From Dysidea avara (taxonomy: Eukaryota; Porifera; Demospongiae; Dictyoceratida; Dysideidae), in NCBI RefSeq assembly GCF_963678975.1, contig NC_089276.1, positions 32,070,368 to 32,134,367 on the forward strand: a stretch of 64,000 nt of DNA. Direction: 5' to 3'. Shown piece after piece: positions 36,801 through 48,100 of this stretch. The stretch's first letter is position 1; each line of letters starts with the position of its first letter. The notes below the pieces were generated by a model. That model saw only the letters and a list, made by a program, of their open reading frames with translations, searched no databases and was not told the origin of the DNA. Made by a program: the position numbers and the translations under genes.

Positions 36801-37693
36801 GAGGGCCCATTAATGTTCTTGCATGGTAAAACCATACAGGTAGAATTTCAAAGGTCTGGGGGTGCAGCCCTCACAAGCTGCAGGATTTAAAGGATTTAAA
36901 AGCAATGCTAAAAACATGAAAAAGTTAAAACCAACAATGCAATTCTATACCTCAACAAGATTTTTAAAACACACGCTTTCCCCTCCACTAGAATTGCATA
37001 TGAACCAATCCAGTTAATTTCGTTACACCACTGTACACTAATTATTTGTGCAGTTTTGATCATCCTGGAACCTGCTGTCGATGTCCTTTCAGTGCTTAAA
37101 ATTCTTGTTAAAATTGGAATGTTTGCTGATCTTCAATTTGACTGCATTGTAGTCAAAAGTTTACTACATGCAGTTGCAGTACAATGGTTATTGAAGTGCT
37201 CTCTTGTCCATCATAGTGTAACACTGCAACTAGCCTGGCATGAGCTAGCCGCCGGCCCACCCCTATACTCCAGCAAAACCCTTGATCCACCCAGGTTTTG
37301 AATAGCTACTTGTACGTATACCTTTTCTTTGTCCACTTTCTGGAACCACGTTTTCTTCAAAATCCTCAGTCTACTATCATAGTACTTGGGAGTAGTTTTG
37401 ACAGAGATGTACACATTGGATAAAATGTCTGGTGCTAGAGTGACACCTGCTGCTGGAGTAGAAGACATAACGCTTGACTAAATGTACGTAGATATAGAGC
37501 ACATTTAATCCCAAAGTTTGCAATGATCGCAACTAACCACGGGCTTCATCAGGCGAAAGTTCTCGAGTAGGTCCCTTTGTGGTACGATCATTATTGTCTC
37601 AGGACTTGAGATATGGAGACGCGCTCGAAGCAGAGGTAATACTACTACCACTACTGCTACGAATGATAATATGCCACAAGCCTTGAGCCTCAT
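27801..37693 (-). CDS. Fringe-like beta-1,3-N-acetylglucosaminyltransferase (GT31), 10 exons, 329 aa
   Basis: Exons: 37538-37693, 37322-37477, 35447-35522, 35342-35384, 33316-33396, 32657-32786, 30939-31027, 30407-30480, 30255-30349 and 27801-27890. Every junction has AG acceptors and GT donors, all phases agree, and the total is 990 coding bases. Residues 5-22 form a signal anchor (type II Golgi protein). The family marks are in order: ISVKTTPKYYDSRL (76-89), FHLVTTKC (131-138), CCKSGVEY (148-155), WYCHFDDDIYVN (174-185, with the metal-binding DDD), SAGATYCIS (224-232), and TDDLTVG (about 259-265). Fringe adds GlcNAc to O-fucose on EGF repeats of Notch-like proteins. Length fits animal Fringes. 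The start at 37691-37693 directly precedes the anchor. The frame ends EDPTRQVH-stop. A GC donor (CCAG|GCAAGT, 27812-27814) could instead lead to one more exon, since Fringes usually continue past DPTR. Introns hold many MITEs and the duplicated block. Confidence 0.88.
27891..29825. other. Intron 9 of the Fringe-like gene
   Basis: It holds short open frames on both strands (27989-28213, 28253-28597) with no recognised domain. A plus-strand segment ending at a GTAAGT near 28611 is exon-like but weak. 29370-29640 has a GTTTCCAGTGGTTTC-type repeat and CTCTAATAAAGCAGTCAG motifs. Confidence 0.4.
29969..30217. mobile_element. Foldback MITE, family A (copy 2 block)
   Basis: Counterpart of 664-923, with the same inverted arms around ATGAATGATAGTATTACA and AATACCATCATTCATCTC. 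It is in intron 9 of the Fringe-like gene. Confidence 0.75.
31151..31397. mobile_element. Foldback MITE, family A (second in copy 2 block)
   Basis: Counterpart of 1859-2107. It is in the intron between Fringe exons 6 and 7, about 120 bases upstream of exon 7. Confidence 0.75.
32387..32437. repeat. Short palindrome at the end of duplicated block 2
   Basis: TATAAACGCAC at the left and GTGCGTTTATA at the right surround a ~29-bp centre that itself has GGCCTAACGGCC. It starts exactly where similarity to copy 1 stops. Confidence 0.75.
34272..34560. mobile_element. Palindromic element, CAGTAGGGATATAACACTTC family
   Basis: Arms of about 130 bp, including AAAACAATAAGAAGTGTTAT and its inverse and TAGGGACCATAGTGCATC and its inverse, meet near 34400. 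It is in intron 4 of the Fringe-like gene. Confidence 0.85.
35980..36778 (-). CDS. Two candidate extra exons inside Fringe intron 2 (Ig-like?)
   Basis: 36642-36778 (acceptor TTTAG, donor GTAAAA) and 36029-35980 (acceptor GTTTAG, donor GTAAGT) join in frame (1+2 bases making GGT). The second ends in phase 0, which is compatible with Fringe exon 3 at 35522. The peptide (SLILPCNF ... YNDYWKGCP) has the Cys-to-Trp spacing of an Ig V-like strand pair, but this is weak. The first exon needs a phase-2 donor upstream that neither Fringe exon 1 nor exon 2 provides. It may be an alternative 5' part, a nested gene or chance. Confidence 0.3.
36838..37035 (+). repeat. Interspersed repeat, relative of 20466-20665
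   Basis: It shares TTTCAAAGGTCTGGGGGTGC-like, AAGCTGCAGGATT, GCTAAAAACATGAAAA and CAAGATTTTT...AAAC segments with 20466-20665 in the same order. It lies in Fringe intron 2. Confidence 0.6.
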
Positions 37694-39135
37694 TGATGGT
37701 GAGCAGCGAGGTAAGTAGACTCTTTCCAAAACCGGCCACGCCCTTCTCAATGTATAACTATGGTAACCTAGCCACCGCCATTTTCCTTGCTCGTTTACGT
37801 CACGCGCTTTTAATATCTGGAAGGTGAAGTGTTGGATCATAAGGCCATTACAAGTAGTAATACTGTTTCTGGTCCACTCCCGCATCAGTTTTTGGCTTTC
37901 TCTGATTTATGCCTTTATTTGGTGTTATGTCAGAATATTCCATTTAATGATGAGTGTTAGCTAAGTGCCACTTAGAATTACAGTATAAGTTGCACGCAGA
38001 TAGCATTGTGAATTAAGTACTGAATTACCAGCAATATACGCAGCTAGCTAGCTACCAGTTAGCTACTGACATTATTTGTAGCCATACATCATTAATTTTA
38101 TGTGTATATGGATACATTTGAGTTCATCAGTGGGTTAGTAACCTATGCCACTGTCAAGAGGTTAAATCTTTACTAGCTAAATACAGTCATTTAATTATTA
38201 AATTTGTTACAACCTGTGCAAGCCTCAACCAAAAATGCCATGCAGAAAGGTGTTTTTAAGTTAAGTTGTCTGAGATCCACCTGTTCCTGCAGAATACTGT
38301 CTCTTTAATGAATACTGATGAAGTGACAATGAATTAACGAATATAGCTATGTAGCATTACTTAAAAATAAGATTAGCTCTTTATAGTTATCTGTGCTACA
38401 CAACGTGACGAAAATCATTCACAAATTCACATAAATTCAGTTACTTTCCTTGTTCAATCGTAATTGCAACAATCTCTTTATCAGATCATTACATCAAATT
38501 CCCTGCACGGAATCATTTGTAACAAACTTGAACTGTAACTTTGATTATATCACAAATTGTACATGCACGTATGTGTATAAATTTTGTTCATACCGGTTCC
38601 CTGGGCAAAATATGCTGCCTGTCCAGTAATTAATTCAAATTTGTACATATAATGTTGGGATGATATTGAAGTTGAGCTAATGCTAATGTTATGCACCAGA
38701 AAGCTCGCATGTTGGAAGAGAAGATTGCAATTTACAGTGTGATTTATCCCATACTTTAGATTTCCAGATATCTACACTCAGAGGCTGATCCAGGTGGGGT
38801 GGATGCAGTGGCTAGCCACCCACCATGTCCTTGTAGCCACTCATACTGTAGCTACATATGCTGAAATAATAATAATGCCAATAATCACAAATAGCTGCAC
38901 CCTTTTATATGAGATAATGCAGTATTAGCTACCACAAAGTCTATGTAGAGGAGCTTGAAAGAAAATATGGGGTCTACTTATGGGCTAAATCAAACATACC
39001 ATTATGATTGCCAACAAACTGTGAAATAATACCAAAGTTAGTAAGTTACATTAATTTTAAAATCAGCTATTTAAATAGCAAAAAAATAAACAAACAAAAA
39101 AAATGTATACATGTAATCGGCTATAAAAACATGTT
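37694..39135. other. Upstream region of the Fringe-like gene; no gene seen
   Basis: It should contain the promoter of the minus-strand Fringe gene, but I see no convincing TATA box or other element. 38770-38830 has a repeat-like GGCTGATCCAGGTGGGG. No exons recognised. Confidence 0.4.
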
Positions 39136-39137
39136 TC

Positions 39138-39228
39138 TTTCTGTGGGTATGTGATTAGTGGGAGATGATAGTTCACATTATGGAGCAAACCTAAACTATC
39201 ATCTCCTACATATCACATACAACAGAGG
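39138..39228. mobile_element. Small foldback element
   Basis: GTGATTAGTGGGAGATGATAG on the left is inverted as CTATCATCTCCTACATATCAC on the right, with a ~30-bp loop. Confidence 0.6.
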
Positions 39229-39229
39229 A

Positions 39230-40515
39230 ATGTATAGTATGTGCACAGGTACTACATGACTATATAACATTTTAATTTTGTCATTGTAGCAGTTAGTAAA
39301 ATTAAAAATGAAGCCTTGAATTTGTTAATTTGATATTCTGGCATCAACTTTCTTTCTGCTTACAGGTACCAAATTTCAAGATTATACTATCATAATTCTG
39401 GTCATTATTTTGTTGGCTGGTAGCAATTGTTATGTTGGACACTGCTACCCCTTGGATAAATAAATCTCTTAGTAAAGATGGAGAATGGTTTGCAGTACAG
39501 TACAAGTCGTGATTTATTACACTTTAAACATCAAGTGTATGAATTAAGAAGTGATTTAGTTGTAACTGACCATAAAACTTTGTTTTGTTTGGAGATGGTG
39601 CCACTATCAAATATCAAAACTGTTAGTTTACAAACTTAAGTGTCCTTACTGTGAGCAATTTTAAACTAGTTAACTGCTGAAATCTCAATACCCTCCTGTG
39701 AACAGTGATTCTGTACGAATTACAGATGTTGTGTTCAAAAACTACATACAATGGATATGTAATGTATGTGACTGAATTTGACAAAACCAGGCTTCCACAC
39801 ACATCTAGTTTTATGACTTCGAGAGATCATAACTCATTGTAAGAATATGCCATCAGCTTCAAATTTTCACCTGTAGTTTTGTAATGATATGGAAGCATTG
39901 TGTAAAACACTCAGGTCAATAGCATGCTGCTAGGTCAGTTGGTCAAAGTCAAAGAATTGGATGTGTGTGGAAGCCTGGTTTTGTTAAACTTGGTCACATA
40001 TGCAGTTGATTTACACCAAATAATATTATGTCAGAATCAATGTGGCAAAAGTAAGGGTGGCGTAATGATGGTTTATTCAAATGACTCACCATCAGACATG
40101 GTGCAATACTATCAACGCATATCATATTGGTCACTGTCGGTTTAGTGACACCAAAATAGCCATCAACAATGCATTGCAATTGTTTCAGGTGGTTCTAGTG
40201 AATGTAGTACCAACCATGTTTGAGTCGGTTGTTTTGCATTTTCAGTTATGATCACTGAAATTGAACATCTCCAATACCTTCTTTGTGTCCTACAATAGGC
40301 CATCAGCTTTGATTTCATATTTGATAAACACTACAAAACCATCAACATACACAATTGCACATTCTTCAATAGCAATAACAAACATAACAATAACCTTTCC
40401 CTCATAATGGTGTACGCAGTGGAGAAGGGTGTCATTTTAAATGAAACAAGTGACCCATCACACCAACTGATTATACACAATTATAAATTTATTAGCAGCA
40501 ATAACAAATTTGGTA
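39230..40515. other. No supported gene
   Basis: 39780-40260 looks like an old repeat (part shared with 15140-15240). The open frame at 39924-40145 has no recognisable feature. Confidence 0.4.
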
Positions 40516-40520
40516 TAGCC

Positions 40521-40552
40521 AAGAGTTCATAATACTATATTATGAACTCTTG
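40521..40552. repeat. 32-bp perfect palindrome
   Basis: CCAAGAGTTCATAATA is followed, with no more than a few bases between, by its exact inverse TATTATGAACTCTTGG. GGTATAGCC also flanks both sides. Confidence 0.75.
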
Positions 40553-40631
40553 GTATAGCCCATATCTTCCTCTCAGGGCATAAAAGGATGTGTTACACCT
40601 GCAGCATGGTTTTTAAACGTTTACAGTAAGT

Positions 40632-41072
40632 AGGCATGAGGCTATTATGCTCCAAAAATTGAGCATTATGCTTTTGAGCAGTGCTCAAAAAATCGCCTAT
40701 TGTGCTTTTGAGAATTGCCCATTATTCCCAAAATTATGCCACCATAGGCGTATAGTTGGTTAATAATACCAGTTTACTGCTGTATCACACCATTTTCATT
40801 GATGTTTTAAGCTTCAAATAGTCTTGAATTCTTTAGCTGGTTGCTGTATTAGAGTATTTCATTTCAATGTGACTGCTTTATTAGAGTAAATAATATTCAG
40901 TATTCTGACTGCTCTATTTAGAGTATCTCGATCTTTTTTAATGGAATTGTGCAACCTATGGATTTTCCTACTGTTAAAGCTTTATTATCACCTCAAAATG
41001 CTAGCATAATTCCTGATTCCCACATATACCTATTATGCCCGAAATTATGCCGGCATAATCGCCACATCCCTA
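40632..41072 (+). mobile_element. ~440-bp interspersed element (ATTATGCCGGCATAAT family)
   Basis: It runs from AGGCATGAGGCTATTATGCTCC to AATCGCCACATCCCTAA. It contains GCTTTTGAGCAGTGCTCAAAA and several CTCTATTAGAGTATCTC-type motifs. A reverse-oriented copy is at 53155-53595 and a decayed relative near 49060-49400. Confidence 0.75.
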
Positions 41073-41492
41073 ACAGTAAGGGCTTGATGTACACGTACAG
41101 CTGGTCAACTTAAACAGACTCTATCACCAGTCATTAATATTTCTTAGTGACATAGAATTCCCAAATATGAGCACTATGGTGCTAAAGGAAATGATTTGAA
41201 TCAATTCCTGAATATAAAGTTGTCAATAACAACAATGCATCAGCTAATGGCAACAGTATTTGCTACTGCCATGGACCATTTGTTAGTTGCCTTTAACAAT
41301 GTTATGATTGGACAGAAGAATAATTTTATCCTGGAGATAAGATTACCCTGTCATTAAAAAAATCATCAGTATTCAGAAATCCTATATATGTCTTTTTTGC
41401 AAATTTCACAAATGCTTCATCACCACCTTGTGGAGTAAGTTTCTCTAGCACATCTCATCAAATCAACTTTGTACATCAGCACTGTACTATCA

Positions 41493-41885
41493 AGGCACAC
41501 GGTAGCATGTCGTGCGGCTAAGAAGCCAACACACAACACCTGTGAGTACATTGACAGGAAGAAAGAAAATGCAATTTTCACACCTCCGTAGCTCTGTTTT
41601 GCCTTTACGAAACAAGATTTTTACTGTGAACATGCCCACCAATGCCAGTACTCCACATACCAAATTTGAGCAAAATAACATTAAGCATTCCTGAGATATG
41701 CGACTTCAAAAATTGGCTTAGTTTCTTCATTTTTTTTCTTATTATTTTTCTTCTTTTGCACACTTACAAAACTACCATAAAATGCAAATGCCACATCCGA
41801 TTTCCTTGAAATTTGGCACACAGAAGGAGGTATAAAGGCACATTTTGGTACCATGCTTGGCTGGAATATGACAAACTGCATTAGC
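41493..41885. repeat. Interspersed repeat, relative of 7078-7855
   Basis: It begins AAGGCACACGGTAGCATGTCG and follows the order of 7078 onward, including TTCACACCTCCGTAGCTC and AAATTTGGCACACAGAAGGA. It is more diverged and shorter. Confidence 0.6.
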
Positions 41886-41959
41886 TACAAGTCATATGAG
41901 TCAAATTTCCTCTTAGACAATTTTCCTTCTAGAAGAAAATAAGGTGTAGACTGACAGAA

Positions 41960-42060
41960 ACGACCATCTGTACAACCATCATCATCTGTGTCCCAACATG
42001 ATGCATCTCCATCACCATCTGCACCATCTGTACAACCCCATCTGTACCATCCATCGTGTA
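41960..42060. repeat. Degenerate CATCTGTACCATC-type tandem repeat
   Basis: Imperfect repeats of CCATCTGTACAACC/ACCATCTGCACC. The Asp/Gly-rich minus-strand frame across it is a product of the repeat. Confidence 0.5.
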
Positions 42061-42194
42061 GTGGATATGATCCACAACTGTAAGCCATGCTATGTGAGAA
42101 GGTGCCCACACAATTTGGTCAAAATAAGTGTCAAAATTAAGATACTGTTATATAACCCTTATACACATTGAAGCACAAGAACTTTATACTCTGT

Positions 42195-42925
42195 TATCAA
42201 TCTGAATTAGAATCCTATGGAGCTTCTGGCCCTGATGGTATACCATCACAACTGTTAAAGGAACTATCTATTTATATTGCTACAGTTTTTGTCCTTATTT
42301 TCAATGCATTGCTTCATCAAGGCAAGTTTCCTCTTGATTGGAAGACTGCTACAGTTGTATTAATTATAAGAAAGGCTGTCACACTAACCCTTCAAATTAT
42401 AGGCCAATATACATTTGTTGCAAAGTTTTTGAGCATGTTATATCTTCAGCTATATCTCAACATGCATATCATCATAATAACATGGTTTTAGAAAAATCGA
42501 TCCTGTGAAATACAGTTTTTAAAATCCATCAATGCCATTGCTATGACATTAAACAATAGTAAAAAGAACAGATTTATTATTTTTGGTTTTTTCTAAAGTT
42601 TTGATAAATTGCCTCACCACCGACTTTTGTATAAGCTTGCACATTATAGCATAAACAGCTCTTTATTAAACTGAATCAAAGAGTATTCATCTAATAGACG
42701 TAATTTTGGATGGAGCCACCTGCAGTTCTTCACAGGAGTACCATAGGGTTCTGTGTTAGGTCCCCTACTCTTTTTCTTTATATCAATGGCTTATACCAAG
42801 TGAAATATCCTCTACTATTAGACTTTATGCCAATGATGTCATCATCTATAGACATATCTCTAATGAAGATGTACTTAAATTGCAAGAAGATCTGGTAAAA
42901 TTAACTCAGTGGGCCAAAGACTGAC
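42195..42925 (+). pseudogene. Decayed non-LTR retrotransposon reverse transcriptase
   Basis: Frames read in succession: SGPDGIPSQLLKEL, a LIFNALLHQGKFPLDWKTATVV stretch (RT fingers/palm), then, after shifts, VP-GSVLGPLLFFLYING and RLYANDVIIYR in place of the family's YADD catalytic box. Stops and frameshifts separate the pieces. This layout belongs to CR1/Jockey-like LINEs. Non-functional remnant. Confidence 0.85.
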
Positions 42926-43569
42926 TGTATATGTATGAATGATACTAGTGTGTACAGAAAGAGTTTGTCAAACGAGTAAGAATTTATAAATTGTGACAGC
43001 TCTGAGAGAATCTGACATCTTCACACAAGACTAACTTTTAGGGTTGTACGATAATAAATTTCTAGTATGTCAATAATGTTACTCAATGTCACCATTATCA
43101 CAATACTCAATGTCACTATCATCATAATGCATGCACAAACCACAAGTACCTATGTAAAATATTCTAACCTTTGTAAATTTACATGTTATAGATTTGTTTC
43201 CTTTAATTTTAACTACTGTCAGTATGAATTGTCATGACAACAGTAACTACACTGACAACCTTCACAATAATGGCATAATGCATTTTGTGGACTGAACTGA
43301 TTGTCTGGATTAATGGAGTGAGCTGGAAACAACTTCTTAACACTTATCCATGAATTATCAATCTCTTGCCAATTATGATGCAATAGTCACATGCAGTTAC
43401 TAGGCTGCAGCTGGAGGCTTCAAATATCAGCAAACACCCTAAACTTCTATATCCTGCATACTTTCTTGTTTTTTTTTTAAATGCTGTATTTGATGTCAGA
43501 TTGATTAATTCTGTCATGGTGATTCTCGTTGCGTAAGATGTTTTTTAGATGATTTTAAGGACAGAATTT

Positions 43570-44590
43570 AAGGTGGCACTCATCATTTTATGGGCAATCC
43601 CTACTTAAACATTACTACCATCTAAAATGTGTGGACCAGCAAAAATATAACTTTTTGTGTATCATTGATCACACAAAACACTCTCTAGTGTGGGACTAGT
43701 TTGAATTCAAGGCTTATTGGAGCCTGTCAAAAATTCTGAATATTTTAACACCTTTATTAGTCACATTGGTTTTAGTCAAGTTTCACTCACTAATATAGTA
43801 ATAATTGGAGAAGCTGATTGTGGGTTTTAGTTCTATACACATTTTTATTAACATACATATTCTTTACCACATAAAAATAACATTTTAAGTTCAAATATGC
43901 ATCATAGAAAAACATGGGAGGTCTCTAGATGATGTATACTAGTGGATGACACAAAAGAGGACAAGGTAAGTCCATAATGCATGCAAGCTATTACTCAGTA
44001 ACATTTATTGTTAGCATATACAAAAGAAACACAAATAATGAAGAAGTCTTTTGCTGCACTTGTACAATGAGAGAAAAACTGGTGCATGACATGAAAAGTT
44101 ACACAGTGGAAAAGAAACTCATACCTGCCCTATTGGAGGACTTTGCTACTCTTTATACTGTAACTGGCACTCATCATTTTATGGGCAAAAACCCTACTTA
44201 AATAGACTACTACTGTCTAAAATGTTTGGGCCATCGGACGTAACTTTTTGTGTATTGCTGACCACACAAAACACTCACTAGTGTGGGGCTAGTTTGAATT
44301 AAACATTGTATTGTGTATTCCAGGCTCATTGGAGCCTGCCAGAAATTCTGAATAGATGCAAAAGTCATGATGGCAGTGCTAGTCAAGTTTCACTCACTAC
44401 AGTACATGGAGAAACTGATTGTGGGTTTTAGTTTTATGTACATTTTAGCACATAAAAATAAAGAAAACATTTTAAGTTCAATTAGAAATAGAAAAACAAC
44501 TGTATGCATACTAGTAAACGACACAATAGAGGACAAGTGTAAGTCCATAATGCATGCAATCTGTTGCTCAGTAACATTAATTTTATTGTT
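43570..44590 (+). repeat. Direct duplication of a ~430-bp unit
   Basis: 43570-43985 and 44163-44585 share CACTCATCATTTTATGGGCA, AACTTTTTGTGTAT, CACACAAAACACTC, CTAGTGTGGG-CTAGTTTGAATT, ATTGGAGCCTG, AGAAGCTGATTGTGGGTTTTAG-like and GTAAGTCCATAATGCATGCAA in the same order. The spacing is about 590 bases. The frame between them (43977-44201) has no recognised domain. Confidence 0.75.
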
Positions 44591-45136
44591 AGTACAAAAG
44601 AAACACGAAAAATGAAAAGTCAGTCCTGAAATGATATGGAAATTGCACCCTATACTACTTCAGGAAATGTGCAAATTTTATGTACACCAGAAATATGGAA
44701 TTTCTGTACATTTACTGGGGATTTCCGAATACCTGAAATACATGCAGCTTTTTTCCTGTGTTAAAACATCTTTAATTGATGCATTATGATTAGCATAATA
44801 TGCACATACTTACAATATGTGACCGGATTTTGGAAAATCAGCCTTATTGTCATATTTTGCAACTGGAATATTAATGATCAAAATAAGACATTATAATTTC
44901 TACTCAGCTTTACAGTGATTAGATCAGTAGTCAGTTCCCTGAATAACAAGAAATTCTGTGAAATATTTTAACAGGTGCATAATTATAAGTGCATTAGTGG
45001 TGACACATTAAGTGTAGGTTACTATGTGGTCCACATGTGACATTTAGACTGATATTCCAAAATCAGGTCACATAATGTAGACTAGACTCATCTACTATGT
45101 AGATTGTTGCATATATAAAAACAGTAACGTCTGTAG

Positions 45137-48100
45137 CTACTCCATGGACAAATAGGTTATAGCACCTACTATAGCAGCTACACCACTAATAACTGACACA
45201 ATGATACAACAAAAACAAATTCCATATCCAATGCTAAACTGGCTGAGTTCATAAGCATATTTAGAAGATTTTGTGGCTTCCTCATAGTGACAAGCATTGA
45301 GTTCCCTGTCCACCTATAGGATAGAATATATGTAACACTATTATGTACAAGTATAAAGAAAAACTAGGACCATTGAAACAAAAAAGCAATGATACAAGTG
45401 AGATTACTTACACCTGCAGCTATACTCATTTTTAATTTATTTAATTGTTAATGTTATAGCCATAACTGAATGTCCACTGGTATAGCTGCAAGTATAGGCA
45501 ACCTCACTCATTAATTATTGTTGTTATATAGCTTTTTATTTCTATGATCTCTAATGCAATTTAAATTTAATATATACCATATTTATACTTGGTTAAACTT
45601 TGTGGCGTTTATTACCTTAGTTCATAAAATCAACGTGGCGACTATTTGAATTTGACCAACACTCGACACTTGAAAATAATGTTAAAGACCTTATTCTCAA
45701 AATCGATAGTGACACCACTTAAGTGCAGCTACTATTGAAGGTGCAGCTACTATTGAAGGTGTTTAACTACAGTGTATATAAAGTACTTGTTTGTTTACTA
45801 TTTTGTAACATCAATTGTCCAATTGATGACTGGTGAGCCAACACATACCATATCAAAGGGAAGAATGGTGCCATACTAAACAATTAATTGTCAAATGAAC
45901 ACATGCCCATTTCACTTCATTATCAATTACTAAAACGTGACATGGCCATTCCTTTTCATTTTCAGCTTTGTTATAGCTAAAGTGTTACAAATGAAGAACA
46001 GTATGAGAAGTGTCTCTACATCCGTTATGGAAAATACAGATGATTCTCATGATAGCCAGCACAAGAAACCATTACCATGGTACCTACTAATCAACACCTA
46101 CATGGTAGCAGAGAAAGAAATGGAGCATAAAGGAGTAGCACATTCTTGCCTAACCAATACTGCCAAGCTGTTGGGGAGTTAGTAAAATGTAGAATATGGA
46201 ATAACGGAATTGCGGAATAACAGAATAAGCAAAACTTATCTTTTGCAGATTGTACAACTAGTTATGTACTCTACAGTAATCGTACTTTATTTACCTTGTA
46301 ACAGCTCTGCATGGCATGCCACGGCGATGGATAAACAGCAGCTGGGCGTGTATTAAATAGGACGATCACACAACCAATCATCCTAGAACAGTCTACCTTC
46401 CCTATAGCTATATTAGGGTTGAGACAAATAGTTTGAAGCTTCGTTTGGTCTCATGACATTCGGATGCTGTTTTACCCCACCAAAGCTTTGTTACCATGGA
46501 TATCAACATGTTAAACCAGTTGTACAAGTATTATCACTCCTTGTGTGGAAGCTGCCATTTACATATTTTTTGATGTAATTGTAGTTTAAACAATGGTTAT
46601 ACTGGAGCTATAACAAAGTGTAGGAGGGTGTACACCCTAAGAACCATCAATTGTGGTCATTAATAGTTGACATGACATTTGCAACAAAACTTCGAAGCTT
46701 CAGTAACATTTTGAAAAGAAGCTTCGGAGGATGTATTTGTACATTCCTTCCAACCCTAAGCTATTCAAACCTTAAGAGTTTTGAAATCCATTTAAAGACA
46801 ACACACAACCACTGCATTCCACTAACTCAATAGTGTGACTCTAATAAATTCGGTTGGATGCATGTGAAGGCCAACTAGTTTGACCTAAGAATAGAACTAG
46901 GTTTTAGTGCTTTGTAGCAATATCAATTAAGAAGTATATATAGTAAGTTTAGTGAATGTAGATTGTTCTAGGATGATTGGTTGTGTGCTCATCCTATTTA
47001 ATGCTTGCCCAGCTGCTGTTTATATCCATCACTGTGGCGTGCCATGTAGAGCTGTTACAAGGTAAATAAAGTATGATTACTATAGAGTATATATTTGTAC
47101 AATCTGCAAAAGATGAGTTGTGCTTATTCCGTAATTCTGTTATTCCGCATTTTACTAACTCCCAAGCTGTTGTAAACTGAGGAACAATAAGGCTGGTTTT
47201 GTGTGGTAATATAAGCCACAAATCTCTATTTTTGACTCAATTAACTCAATAAGATGAATGGAGAATTATGTACTTGACATGCAGAGAGTAAAAAGAGGGA
47301 TTTGTGGTTTACATTACCACCCCAGCAATTCCTTCTTGTTTGTCAGTGATTCCTATTGCCATAAATCTTTCAAAATTTCCATTTTTTTATTGATCTAGTT
47401 TGTGCACTTTTTATTAATCTATTAATTTTTAAACTGATAATCAAGATTGTTTTGGATACATAGCTACAGTCAACCATTTGGTGTATATACACAAGAAACT
47501 GATTGAATTGTGATGTGTATACAGAGTCTCCTAGCTTTTATAGCTGTAGAGCATGCTCTTAATTCCCAGACACAGATGACTGCTTTATTAGAGTATTTTG
47601 ACATTAAATAGCCCGCACATGTACACTAATTACGGAATGAACATACCATAGTTTATCAGTATAGATTAAGTTTCTTGGTCTATACTAAGTTTTATAGAAC
47701 AGATTTTATTAGTGACAAGCAGCCCACACCAGTAAACTCAATTCTGAATGTGTTTTTATGGCTTTGCAACTGTAATGGCATTTGCAAGTAGAAATGGCTC
47801 AGTTTGGGCTGTTTTCATTCACCAAAACAAGTCACAGATATGCACACTGATCCATTCGGCAAACCTTACTATTCATTTTTATTCCAAAATTCTGCTTCTA
47901 GACTTAGATAGCTATGCCTGTGATTATAGAATATGAATGAATGGCAAAATTTCAGTTTTGTCTGAAATACACTTAGTGCTCCCTTTTCACTTGATATCCA
48001 CTAGTGAACATATACTCCTTGTACAAAAACACTAGAAAGGTGTTTTGAATTGAAGGATGTTTTCTAAGGTGGCTTTTATGTGTGCGATCTATTAGGAGTT

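Noticed and set aside
41885..42109. Asp/Gly-rich frame resembling thrombospondin type 3 calcium repeats
   Set aside because: Generated by a degenerate CATCTGTACC tandem repeat; there is no conserved cysteine spacing.
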